Part shown: positions 8,600 to 15,912 of the stretch, piece after piece
Layout of the letters: every line of letters begins with the position of its first letter
Numbering within the stretch: the stretch's first letter is position 1
Origin: an uncultured Anaerovibrio sp.
GTDB taxonomy: Bacteria; Bacillota; Negativicutes; Selenomonadales; Selenomonadaceae
Direction: 5' to 3'
Length of the DNA: 24,289 nt
Assembly: GCA_934196075.1 (NCBI GenBank)
Contig: CAKPVW010000027.1
Coordinates: forward strand, 1-24,289
Position numbers and translations under genes: made by a program
The notes under the pieces: generated by a model
What the model was told of the DNA's origin: nothing
The model's database searches: none
The model's input: the letters and a program-made list of their open reading frames with translations, nothing else

Positions 8600-9051
8600 C
8601 GCCCAAACTGAAAGGTTACAGTTCCTATATTGATAATATCTCCTGATTGTAGATATTGTCGGCCATTAATCTCCTGACCATTCACATAGGTTCTATTCAC
8701 ACTTCCTAAATCCTGGATTACATATAAATTATTTAACAGCTCTACCACTGCATGCCTATGAGATACATAACCATCCTGAATCACTATATCATTATCCGCA
8801 GCCCGCCCAATGGAAATGCTTTGCCCAAAGGCAAAACGACGACCTATCATGGACTCATCTGCAGCCTCCAAAACTGTCAGCACTGCCTCATCTGGAGTTA
8901 TTTGAGCTTCTGTGTAGATATCATCCACCATTGGTCTAGCATCTCTTACCATCAGCCTTACTGCCTTGTACACGAAATACAGCAAAAAGAAAAGCATGCC
9001 ATATTGCAGGCTCACACTTAGAACCTTTATAACCATGGCTGTAGCTTGCAT
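8596..9051 (-). CDS. fhaB: Membrane-anchored FHA-domain protein (FhaB-like)
   Basis: A 151-residue protein with an N-terminal membrane helix (about 10-30), a linker of about 35 residues, and a C-terminal FHA domain (about 70-150) that binds phosphothreonine peptides. The FHA motifs are IGR (81-83), SHRH (97-100) and NRTYVNG (119-125). Mycobacterial FhaB (FipA) has a similar single FHA domain and helps link kinase signalling to division and wall proteins, so a similar adaptor role is inferred. The ATG directly abuts the fhaA stop, with GAGGTGA about 5 bases upstream, and the end overlaps the phosphatase gene. An ATG at codon 6 is a less likely alternative start. Confidence 0.9.
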   Translation of the reverse strand: MQATAMVIKVLSVSLQYGMLFFLLYFVYKAVRLMVRDARPMVDDIYTEAQITPDEAVLTVLEAADESMIGRRFAFGQSISIGRAADNDIVIQDGYVSHRHAVVELLNNLYVIQDLGSVNRTYVNGQEINGRQYLQSGDIINIGTVTFQFGR

Positions 9052-9801
9052 TTAGATCACCTCATACAGCAATACCGTCTCACCAATGGTAATCTCATCC
9101 CCTGCATGAAGCAGCTGAGGAGATACCACCCTTTGACCATTAACAAAGGTGCCGTTCAGACTATCCGCATCATAGAGAATATGTCTATGCCTTGCATAAG
9201 CAATATAGGCATGAACTCGAGAGGCATTGCCATCTGTCAGAATAAAATCATTATTTACCCGTCTGCCAATATAAATCTGTTTTTCACCAAATTCCAAATA
9301 AGAATCTATATCCGGCCCCTCCACTGCCAACAGACTAACGGTTTTGTACTCTACCGGCAAATTCATAGGCGGATTGAACTCTGATTTATCCAAAATAATT
9401 GTATTACATTCCACCTGCTGTGGTATTGAGTCAATATCCTCATCATCTGTAAAATTAGCTGTTACCACACAGGTTCCCTTGTCTATATTTTCATCACTAT
9501 TAATAGTAATAGATAATTCTCCATCCATAAAGCAATCATTGCTAATAACCAGTTTTTCCGCCTGAATATACAGCTCGTCCAAAAATTTTCGGACACAAAG
9601 CCGCTGATAATCTCCCGGCGTCAATTCTATATAAAAGCAGTTGGGCACAACAGTTTCTCTGTGGCCTTTTTTGCGGCGGTGCAAAAGTTCCCGCTCCAGC
9701 TGCTTCATAATCTCCGACTGCTCCACAACTCCACCTAGCTTGCGGTTAAAGAATCCTTCTATATGAGTTTCTAAAAATGATTCGAGCTTGCCTATTGACA
9801 T
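9052..9801 (-). CDS. fhaA: DUF3662 plus FHA-domain protein (FhaA-like)
   Basis: This 249-residue cytoplasmic protein combines an N-terminal FhaA-type domain (DUF3662, about 1-115, beginning MSIGKLESFLETHIEGFF) with a C-terminal FHA domain (about 172-249). FHA signatures are YIGRR (177-181), SRVH (194-197) and LNGTFVNG (215-222). Mycobacterial FhaA binds phosphorylated pseudokinase MviN and regulates peptidoglycan synthesis; a related role is inferred. The frame is open to an ATG at 9819, but the ATG at 9799-9801 is chosen because GGGAGG lies 10 bases before it and the family starts there. It is the first gene of the phospho-signalling block, about 100 bases after rlmN. Confidence 0.9.
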   Translation of the reverse strand: MSIGKLESFLETHIEGFFNRKLGGVVEQSEIMKQLERELLHRRKKGHRETVVPNCFYIELTPGDYQRLCVRKFLDELYIQAEKLVISNDCFMDGELSITINSDENIDKGTCVVTANFTDDEDIDSIPQQVECNTIILDKSEFNPPMNLPVEYKTVSLLAVEGPDIDSYLEFGEKQIYIGRRVNNDFILTDGNASRVHAYIAYARHRHILYDADSLNGTFVNGQRVVSPQLLHAGDEITIGETVLLYEVI

Positions 9802-9837
9802 AAAAATCGAACCTCCCATGGAAAGCTTTACGTATCT

Positions 9838-9843
9838 ATTATA
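9838..9843 (-). promoter_or_regulatory. Possible internal promoter -10 for the fhaA block
   Basis: On the minus strand a perfect TATAAT lies 36 bases before the fhaA start in the only sizeable gap (about 100 bases) of the middle of the cluster. The hexamer 17 bases upstream is a poor -35 match, so this is a weak call supported mainly by position. Confidence 0.3.
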
Positions 9844-9862
9844 ACCCCTATATTGTGCAAAG

Positions 9863-9882
9863 GAAAATGCTTCTGCATTTTC
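9863..9882 (-). other. Hairpin between rlmN and fhaA
   Basis: GAAAATGC and GCATTTTC form a perfect 8-bp stem with a 4-base loop 21 bases after the rlmN stop. No uridine tract follows on either strand, so it is not a convincing terminator. It may be an attenuating or processing hairpin separating the rlmN and fhaA parts of the cluster. Confidence 0.4.
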
Positions 9883-9903
9883 TTACAACTTGATAAATAG
9901 CTA

Positions 9904-10941
9904 TCATTGCTCCAAATGCTTGTTGCGAAGCTGACCGCAGGCTGCTTGGATATCATTGCCCATTTCCCGTCTAACCGTAGCCGTAATATGATGCTCCGTC
10001 AGGTAATTGGCAAAGAACTCTATACGAGCCAATGAGGGCCGCTGCCAATCTCTTTCTGCTACTGGATTAATGGGAATAAGGTTCACACTGGCCAGCTGCC
10101 CTCTTAGCAGAGAAGCCAATTCTCTAGCCTGCTTGAGATTATCATTTACCCCATCTATCAGTATGTATTCATAAGTTACCCGTCTGCCTGTGGACTGGCC
10201 ATAATCCCGGCCTGCCTTCAACACATCTGCCAAAGGATATTTGCGATTGATAGGCATCAGCTCAGAACGCAGTTCATCCTCTGGAGCATGGAGGGAAATG
10301 GAAAGGGTAATAGGCAGCTCCTCAGCAGCCAGTTTATAAATATTCGGCACTATACCAGAGGTGGACAGGGTAATACTGCGATAGCTCATACCAAGGCAAT
10401 AATCCTCATGAAGCAGGCGAATATAGGCCAGCACATTATCATAATTGGTCAATGGTTCCCCTGAACCCATAATAACAATACTGTCAACCTTCTGTCCTTC
10501 TTTGACCAGTAAATCATTTATATAATAGGTTTGAGCCAGCATTTCTCCCGGGGTAAGATTTCGCACCATGCCATGCAGGGTAGAGGCACAAAAACGACAC
10601 CCCATATTGCAGCCTACCTGAGATGATACACAAATGCTATTGCCATAGGGCTGGCGCATCAACACAGTTTCCACCCCAGAGCCATCTGAAAAATTCAGCA
10701 GGAATTTAGAAGTTTTGCCATCCCCAGAATCCAATTGATCAACTCTAGCAGCCCTATCAATTACATAACCTTCTGCCAATTTATTGCGCATATCCTTTGG
10801 TAGATTCTGCATCTGCTGAAAATCCGTAGCACTTCTTTTATAAAGCCATTCTGCCAGCTGCTTGCCTCGAAATTTAGGCAAGCCCAAATTCTGCACTAGC
10901 TCCACCAACTCAGGCAGATTTTTGCCAAAAATATTTTCCAT
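9904..10941 (-). CDS. rlmN: Dual-specificity RNA methyltransferase RlmN
   Basis: A radical SAM enzyme of 345 residues that methylates C2 of adenosine 2503 in 23S rRNA and of A37 in some tRNAs. The 4Fe-4S motif CNMGCRFC is at 111-118. Cys104, seven residues before it, and Cys335 near the C terminus (AACGQL) correspond to the resolving and methyl-carrying cysteines of the E. coli enzyme. Length and motifs are normal for RlmN and distinguish it from Cfr only by overall similarity. The AGGAG of its ribosome binding site is inside the last codons of rsmB, 3 bases away, so the two rRNA methyltransferases are probably translated together. Confidence 0.96.
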   Translation of the reverse strand: MENIFGKNLPELVELVQNLGLPKFRGKQLAEWLYKRSATDFQQMQNLPKDMRNKLAEGYVIDRAARVDQLDSGDGKTSKFLLNFSDGSGVETVLMRQPYGNSICVSSQVGCNMGCRFCASTLHGMVRNLTPGEMLAQTYYINDLLVKEGQKVDSIVIMGSGEPLTNYDNVLAYIRLLHEDYCLGMSYRSITLSTSGIVPNIYKLAAEELPITLSISLHAPEDELRSELMPINRKYPLADVLKAGRDYGQSTGRRVTYEYILIDGVNDNLKQARELASLLRGQLASVNLIPINPVAERDWQRPSLARIEFFANYLTEHHITATVRREMGNDIQAACGQLRNKHLEQ

Positions 10942-10944
10942 AGT

Positions 10945-12273
10945 TTATTTTCTCCTCATGCAGGCAATGAAAAATCCATCTGTGCCATCCCGCTGGGGAT
11001 AAAGCTGCACCATTTCTACATTTCTTGGTACTGGCAGCCGGCTGCCTGTATGCTCCAACTGAAAATCTGGGGCTTCCGCCAAAAAGCTTTCCACCACAGC
11101 CTGATTTTCCTCTTTGACTATGGTACAGGTACTATATACCAAAATTCCTCCCGGCTTGACACAGGCAGCTGCACTTTTCAGAATCTCCAACTGCAACTCT
11201 GGCAGCTCCTTCAACAACTGCTGCGTTTTACGCCAACGGGAATCCGGCTTCCGACGGAGAACACCTAGGCCAGAACAAGGAGCATCTACTAGAACCCTAT
11301 CCGCCTGCCGAGCAAAGTCCTGATGAATTTCTCTAGCATCCTTCAGCATAGGATCTATAATGTTAATTCCTAGTCTAGCAGCATTTTCCATAACTCTCTG
11401 CAGCTTGTGGTCATAAATGTCACAGGCCACAATCCGGCCTCGATTTTCCATAAGGGCTGCCATATGGGTGGTTTTGCCACCAGGAGCACTGCATACATCC
11501 AGTACCAGCTCTCCCGGCTGAGGATCCACCACATGAGCTACCAGCATGGAGCTTTCATCCTGTACTTGACAATACCCTTCCTGCAAAGGAGCCAAATTAT
11601 CCAGCGAGCCATAATTTTCCAATACATAACCCTCGTCCACCAATTGACTGCGGGTTGCCTCTATTCCTAGAGAAGTAAGCTGCAAAAACAGCTCCGATGG
11701 ACTGGTTTTCAATGTATTGGTACGAACGGTCAAAGGAGCCTGCTGATTGTCAAACTGACACAGCTTTTCGGCCTCCTCATAGCCAAATTCCTTAATCCAA
11801 CGACGCACCAGCCATTCAGGATGCTGCTGGGACAAAGCCAGCTGCAAGGTAGCATTTCCCTTACCCTGCGGAAAATTTCCCTTTTCTGGCTCTCGTACCA
11901 TGGTTCTTAATACACCATTAACGAATTTGGCCGCTCCCATATTGCTAAATTTCTTGGCCAGCTCCACAGACTCATTGCAGGCAGCAGAAGCAGGCACCTT
12001 GTCCATATAACGCAGCTGATAGGTACCTAGCCGCAGGATTTCCTGCACCAAAGGATTAACCTTGTTCCAAGGCCGAGTCAAATATTTTTTGATAATCCAA
12101 TCCAGAGTCCCTCCAGCCTTAATAGCACCATATACCAGCTCTGTAGCAAATCGTCTGTCCATATCTGACAATTGTCCCTGTCTCAATTCCTTAGCCAGTG
12201 CCACATTAGCATAGGCGCCCTGCTGGTGCACAGCTGTCATAATCTTTAAAGCCGCTTCCCTTGCCTTGTCCAT
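10945..12273 (-). CDS. rsmB: 16S rRNA (cytosine-967-C5)-methyltransferase RsmB
   Basis: A 442-residue enzyme that makes m5C967 in 16S rRNA. It has an N-terminal NusB-like RNA-binding domain (about 1-140) and a C-terminal Rossmann SAM-methyltransferase domain (about 165-442). The SAM-binding motif DVCSAPGGKTTHMA and the two cysteine motifs VDAPCSGLGVLRRKPD and VYSTCTIV, holding the release and catalytic cysteines, are visible. The ATG at 12271-12273 is preferred over the preceding in-frame TTG because AAGGAG lies about 9 bases before it. It is 58 bases after the DUF116 gene, and rlmN follows after 3 bases. Confidence 0.95.
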   Translation of the reverse strand: MDKAREAALKIMTAVHQQGAYANVALAKELRQGQLSDMDRRFATELVYGAIKAGGTLDWIIKKYLTRPWNKVNPLVQEILRLGTYQLRYMDKVPASAACNESVELAKKFSNMGAAKFVNGVLRTMVREPEKGNFPQGKGNATLQLALSQQHPEWLVRRWIKEFGYEEAEKLCQFDNQQAPLTVRTNTLKTSPSELFLQLTSLGIEATRSQLVDEGYVLENYGSLDNLAPLQEGYCQVQDESSMLVAHVVDPQPGELVLDVCSAPGGKTTHMAALMENRGRIVACDIYDHKLQRVMENAARLGINIIDPMLKDAREIHQDFARQADRVLVDAPCSGLGVLRRKPDSRWRKTQQLLKELPELQLEILKSAAACVKPGGILVYSTCTIVKEENQAVVESFLAEAPDFQLEHTGSRLPVPRNVEMVQLYPQRDGTDGFFIACMRRK

Positions 12274-12331
12274 CAAAATTTTCTCCTTTTATAGTCAATC
12301 AGATATACTAGTTTCAAGCCTTATTATGCCT

Positions 12332-13126
12332 TTACTTTTTTTCATCCTTATCAGGCAAAATCAGAATCTCCTCTATAGCCTGGCGAAATTCTTCCAAATC
12401 CACATGGGTATTGTAGCAGGGACCATTAGGCCGTAGATTCAGCACCCCCACAGAGGGAATAGGATAAACATCCTGAATACCGCTGGCCAAATCCCGCTCG
12501 CAGGCAATGGCCACCACTGCCTTGGGACGAATCTTCCTTACCGTTTGCCTAGCCAAAGTGCCTCCTGTAACTACGAAAAAATGGAAGCCCATCTTCTCTG
12601 CCATAGTTACCAAGGCACCAATATCACAGCCCCCGCAACGCTTGCAATTATTAGGATCTCTAGTTATTTTATGGGGACAGGTGGCCAGCTGCAAACAATG
12701 GGGAGTTACAACCAAAAGTTTATCCGGTGTCACCTTTAGATGGCGATTTTTGATAATTTGGTTGCTAACAGCCACAAAGGAGCCTTCAATCCTCCGTCTA
12801 GGTATATGTAATAACCGCCCAGCTCCCAAGGCCACATAAAACAATATATTCATCAAACCATAGGTCTGTCGATGAAGGAAGCGCGGCATCGGCCAACCCC
12901 AAATACCAGCTATCATGCTAAGCAGGCCCAAGGCCAGCAGACCTACTATAGCCAAAAGCAATAGGCCAAATATATCCGGCAGCCATTTATTCAATTCATC
13001 TAAACCTGGGCGGGCAATCCACCACATAGCTGCAAAGATTACCACCACAGCACCAAAGCTTCCTGTCATCAAGCCTACAAACAGGCTCTTAGAATTTCTG
13101 CTCTGATTATCCGTATAACATTTCAT
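12332..13126 (-). CDS. DUF116 membrane protein with cysteine cluster, function unknown
   Basis: This 264-residue protein has two or more N-terminal membrane helices (about 16-38 and 50-76) and a cytoplasmic DUF116 domain. The domain is rich in conserved cysteines: Cys144, Cys150, Cys161, Cys164 and Cys167 in a stretch around NCKRCGGCDIG, then Cys209 in ACERDL and Cys237 in GPCYNTHVD. The pattern suggests a metal or iron-sulfur site, but no function is established for the family that I can name. The start at 13124-13126 is chosen because AGAGGA lies 7 bases upstream; an upstream ATG at 13153 has no such site. It sits between fmt and rsmB, a position it shares with relatives in clostridia and Negativicutes. 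Confidence 0.85.
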   Translation of the reverse strand: MKCYTDNQSRNSKSLFVGLMTGSFGAVVVIFAAMWWIARPGLDELNKWLPDIFGLLLLAIVGLLALGLLSMIAGIWGWPMPRFLHRQTYGLMNILFYVALGAGRLLHIPRRRIEGSFVAVSNQIIKNRHLKVTPDKLLVVTPHCLQLATCPHKITRDPNNCKRCGGCDIGALVTMAEKMGFHFFVVTGGTLARQTVRKIRPKAVVAIACERDLASGIQDVYPIPSVGVLNLRPNGPCYNTHVDLEEFRQAIEEILILPDKDEKK

Positions 13127-13220
13127 AGATTTTCCTCTTATGTGAACAGCCATTTATCCAGCACATCTATATGCTAAGATAAATATCGCTCGTTCGTCAA
13201 AGGCTAATTAACGTAGGACA

Positions 13221-14156
13221 TCAATTAAAAACATCCCCAATTTCCACACCATGACCGCGAAGCAAATCTCCAGCACTCATGCGCTTTTTACTAGGTGGCT
13301 GTATCTCCAGCACCTCCAACAAGCCCTCTCCTGCAGCAATACAAAAGCTGTTTTTTCTTAGCTCCACCACCGTACCAGGTGCCTTATCACTATTACTATT
13401 CTCCACCTTTGTACGCCAGAACTTATAGTTTTTGCCATCCTTCATGCTCCAAGCCACAGGCCAGGAATTTAGACCTCTAATGAGATTGTGAATCTCTACG
13501 GCAGATTTGCTCCAATCAATATGGCCGGTTTCCTTATTCAACATACCGGCATAATTAGAAACGCTATCATCCTGTTTTTCTGGGATAATGGTGCCATTGG
13601 CCAAACCATCTATGGTTTCAGCCAGCAGCTTCCCCCCCATAGCCATCAGCTTATCGTGGAGTTCCTCTGTGGTCATTTCCTCAGTAATAGCCACCTTGTC
13701 CTTTAACAGCATATCCCCGGTGTCCAAACCAGCATCCATCAACATGGTAGTAACACCGGTTTCCTTTTCACCGTTAATAATGGACCAGTGAATAGGTGCC
13801 GCACCTCTGTATCTTGGCAGTAAAGAAGCATGCACATTGACACAGCCCAAAGGCGGAATATCCAAAATCCGCTGGGACAGAATCTGACCAAAGGCTACCA
13901 CCACAATCAAATCCGGCTGCATTTTCTCCAGCTCTGCGGTAAATTCCTCGGTTTTGATTTTTTCTGGCTGCAGCACTGGCAGATTATATTCCAATGCCTT
14001 TAATTTTACAGGAGAGGCCTGTAAATTATGACCTCTGCCCTTTGGTCTATCGGGCTGGGTAATTACTGCCAAAACCTCAGTCTTGGCCTGCAAAACCTCC
14101 AAGCAAGGTACAGCAAAATCCGGTGTACCCATAAATATTGTCTTTAGCTTGCTCAT
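13221..14156 (-). CDS. fmt: Methionyl-tRNA formyltransferase
   Basis: A 311-residue enzyme that formylates initiator Met-tRNA with 10-formyltetrahydrofolate. The N-terminal Rossmann formyltransferase domain holds the catalytic triad Asn107, His109 and Asp145 in NVHASLLPRYRGAAP and GLDTGDML. The C-terminal OB-like tRNA-binding domain occupies about 205-311. The ATG overlaps the def stop by 4 bases (ATGA), the classic def-fmt coupling of the enzymes that add and remove the formyl group. A gap of 94 bases follows before the DUF116 start; it contains no clear promoter or terminator. Confidence 0.96.
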   Translation of the reverse strand: MSKLKTIFMGTPDFAVPCLEVLQAKTEVLAVITQPDRPKGRGHNLQASPVKLKALEYNLPVLQPEKIKTEEFTAELEKMQPDLIVVVAFGQILSQRILDIPPLGCVNVHASLLPRYRGAAPIHWSIINGEKETGVTTMLMDAGLDTGDMLLKDKVAITEEMTTEELHDKLMAMGGKLLAETIDGLANGTIIPEKQDDSVSNYAGMLNKETGHIDWSKSAVEIHNLIRGLNSWPVAWSMKDGKNYKFWRTKVENSNSDKAPGTVVELRKNSFCIAAGEGLLEVLEIQPPSKKRMSAGDLLRGHGVEIGDVFN

Positions 14157-14623
14157 TGCTTTTTATCTCCATTCCGCAGGCTCTTAGCCACATCAATAAA
14201 CAAAGTTCCCTCCAAATGATCCAGCTCATGCTGAATACATCTAGCCAAAAGACCACCAGCCGCCAAGCGCTTTCTCTTGTTCCAGCGATTGGTATATTCC
14301 ACCACTACCTTGGCAGAACGCTCCACATCACCAAAAACATTAGGCACGCTGAGACAACCCTCAGAATCTATCTCGCTTCCCTCCCGCTCCGTAATCACAG
14401 GATCTATCAGCTCCAAAAGGCCATTGTCATCACCAACATCAATAACCACACAGCGAATGGATTTGGCCACCTGAGGTGCTGCCAAACCTACCCCATCTGC
14501 ACTGTACATGGTTTCAGCCATATCATTCAACAACTTCCTCAATCTGCTGTCCACCTTGCCTATAGGCTCAGCCTTCTGCTTCAATACAGGATTCCCTGCC
14601 TTGACAATCTCCAAAACTGCCAT
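14153..14623 (-). CDS. def: Peptide deformylase
   Basis: A metalloenzyme of 156 residues that removes the N-formyl group from nascent proteins at the ribosome. All three family motifs are present: GVGLAAPQ at 44-51, EGCLS at 88-92 with the metal ligand Cys90, and QHELDH at 131-136 with His132, Glu133 and His136. The length fits short type 1/2 deformylases. A strong GGAGG lies about 9 bases before the ATG. It is the first gene of the long minus-strand cluster and is preceded by a recognisable promoter. Confidence 0.96.
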   Translation of the reverse strand: MAVLEIVKAGNPVLKQKAEPIGKVDSRLRKLLNDMAETMYSADGVGLAAPQVAKSIRCVVIDVGDDNGLLELIDPVITEREGSEIDSEGCLSVPNVFGDVERSAKVVVEYTNRWNKRKRLAAGGLLARCIQHELDHLEGTLFIDVAKSLRNGDKKQ

Positions 14624-14659
14624 TTATATCAACCTCCAAAATTACATCATAACTAATTA

Positions 14660-14689
14660 ATTTTATCACACCTGCATAGAAATTGACAA
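14660..14689 (-). promoter_or_regulatory. Promoter of the def-fmt cluster
   Basis: On the minus strand TTGTCA (14684-14689) and TAAAAT (14660-14665) are separated by 18 bases, and a TG one base before the -10 gives an extended -10. The -10 lies 37 bases before the def ATG. This is the only good sigma-A-type promoter seen for the 14.6-kb cluster. Confidence 0.6.
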
Positions 14690-14760
14690 CATAGAGACAA
14701 ACTATCCTCCATAAACTTCCCTATTAAGCAATCCCATCTATCCCAAAACAAAATTCCAAC

Positions 14761-14799
14761 AAAAAACACCAACTATCTTCCTAGAAAACAGTTGGTGTT
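14761..14799 (-). terminator. Terminator after the DUF3990/DUF3791 cassette
   Basis: On the minus strand AACACCAACT and AGTTGGTGTT form a 10-bp stem (14790-14799 with 14765-14774), loop of 15 bases, running directly into six uridines. It lies about 40 bases after the DUF3791 stop. It is nearly a copy of the hairpin at 15836-15875. Confidence 0.75.
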
Positions 14800-14838
14800 C
14801 ATAACTACTATTTACTACTATTTTTTTTGGACCGCCCA

Positions 14839-15051
14839 TCACCTCTTTATATTCCTTTGCTCGGCAATATATTCATCAATATCATTGACAATATAATTAT
14901 CCCCCATAGTATGCAGGGACTCAAAATATTTCATAATATAATCAAAAATGCCATATTGGGCAAATAATGTCGTAACCTCTTTCCCTGAGAGCTTCTTCAA
15001 ATATCTATACCGCTCTAGGCAATAGATTAGAAATTTTATTTCCTCGCTCAT
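14839..15051 (-). CDS. DUF3791 family protein (candidate antitoxin/partner)
   Basis: A 70-residue protein matching the DUF3791 family, recognised by the pattern SGKEVTTLFAQYGIFDYI followed by LHTMGDNYIVNDIDEYI. No enzymatic motif or membrane segment is visible; it is predicted mostly helical. No function is established for the family. DUF3791 genes are commonly found next to DUF3990 genes in Firmicutes, as here, so a partner or antitoxin role is inferred. AGAGGAG lies about 9 bases before the ATG, inside the last codons of the upstream gene. It is the last gene of the cassette and is followed by a terminator. Confidence 0.75.
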   Translation of the reverse strand: MSEEIKFLIYCLERYRYLKKLSGKEVTTLFAQYGIFDYIMKYFESLHTMGDNYIVNDIDEYIAEQRNIKR

Positions 15052-15054
15052 AAT

Positions 15055-15294
15055 TTACGTCTCCTCTGGATAGTCATAATGACCAGTCAAAAGCTCATCC
15101 TGATACATAGTATACAGCAATAGCGGACTGTAGTACCATAGCTTTGAAGTTTCATCCGCCAACTCTTGATACAAATTGGAACGGTAAAAACATTCCACAG
15201 CCTTTACCTCGCTTATATTGCTATTTTTGACAATCTGCTCTACAATTTGTGGCACAATAATGGCAAGCATGGCACTAAATTGATTCTCATTCAT
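15055..15294 (-). CDS. Small acidic protein of unknown function in the DUF3990 cassette
   Basis: A 79-residue protein that I do not recognise by name. It is acidic, without membrane segment or cysteine pair, and has a hydrophobic N-terminal half ([14 protein letters not shown]) followed by a Tyr/Leu-rich half with [20 protein letters not shown]. Similar small proteins occur with DUF3990 and DUF3791 genes in clostridia (recollection, not searched). The ATG overlaps the DUF3990 stop by 4 bases (ATGA), and the DUF3791 gene starts 3 bases after it, so all three are co-translated. A role as a second antitoxin, chaperone or substrate adaptor is possible but unproven. Confidence 0.65.
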   Translation of the reverse strand: MNENQFSAMLAIIVPQIVEQIVKNSNISEVKAVECFYRSNLYQELADETSKLWYYSPLLLYTMYQDELLTGHYDYPEET

Positions 15295-15773
15295 ACCTGC
15301 TCACATCCTTTAAAAACTAAATAGCTTAATGCCTTTTCACTAGCAAATACCAACTGGTTAAAAAGCTTCCTTACCTTTAAGGCTTCCAATGTTTGCTCTT
15401 TATTCAATATACCTGTAAAATACAAGGTTATGGTTCTATAGACATCATCATTGGCAACAGCTCCATAAATCATATCATATTGCTTACCAGCATAATTTCC
15501 TTGTCGATTGGCTGCGACAAAATCCAACCAGGCTTCATTTGGTGATTCAAATTTCAATAAATCGCAATTTGCAAATGCGAGGTTTTCATCTAATTCATAA
15601 ATATTTAGGCTGGCGCCGCCAGTTTTTCTCCGATTTGCCACCTTTAAGGCAAAATTAACAGCCTGCTCACGGTTTGTTGTTGTATAAAATCCAAAACCAA
15701 AATCTAAAAACCTATTTTGCTTTATCAGCCTAGGTTTATCCACAGTAACATTGCTGCCATGATATAAAATCAT
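15291..15773 (-). CDS. DUF3990 protein, ADP-ribosyltransferase-like
   Basis: A 160-residue protein of the DUF3990 family, placed with ADP-ribosyltransferase (ART) folds. An N-terminal LYHGSN with His5, then [15 protein letters not shown] with Tyr30, and a late [10 protein letters not shown] with Gln140 and Glu146 are candidate positions for the His-Tyr-Glu/Gln triad of that fold. There is no signal peptide, so it would act in the cytoplasm. It may modify a protein or nucleic acid with ADP-ribose, but target and activity are unknown. It is the first gene of a three-gene cassette with its own extended -10 promoter and GAGAGGTGA ribosome binding site, and looks more AT-rich than its neighbours, consistent with acquisition. 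Confidence 0.78.
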   Translation of the reverse strand: MILYHGSNVTVDKPRLIKQNRFLDFGFGFYTTTNREQAVNFALKVANRRKTGGASLNIYELDENLAFANCDLLKFESPNEAWLDFVAANRQGNYAGKQYDMIYGAVANDDVYRTITLYFTGILNKEQTLEALKVRKLFNQLVFASEKALSYLVFKGCEQV

Positions 15774-15802
15774 CTAATCACCTCTCGCAAAAACATATCT
15801 TA

Positions 15803-15808
15803 ATTATA
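15803..15808 (-). promoter_or_regulatory. Extended -10 promoter of the DUF3990 cassette
   Basis: On the minus strand TATAAT is preceded by TG and one base (extended -10) and lies 30 bases before the DUF3990 ATG. The -35 region is weak (TGTGAA) and touches the upstream niaR terminator. Confidence 0.5.
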
Positions 15809-15835
15809 TCATTATCTTTACCAAATTCACACCAC

Positions 15836-15875
15836 AAAAAACACCAGCTATCTTCTCTTGAAAAAAGCTGGTGTT
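15836..15875 (-). terminator. Terminator of the nad operon after niaR
   Basis: On the minus strand AACACCAGCT and AGCTGGTGTT (15866-15875 with 15840-15849) form a 10-11 bp stem with a 16-base loop, then six uridines. It is about 38 bases after the niaR stop. Arms and loop start closely match the hairpin at 14761-14799, with an A:T to G:C compensatory change. Confidence 0.8.
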
Positions 15876-15912
15876 TCTCTATATATGTTCCTTGTAGTCT
15901 CTAATGAGCCTT

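Noticed and set aside
12274..12331. A promoter before rsmB (TTGAAA, 18 bases, TATAAA)
   Set aside because: The match is modest in an AT-rich gap and the TATAAA runs into the ribosome binding site, leaving too little room for a convincing start site.
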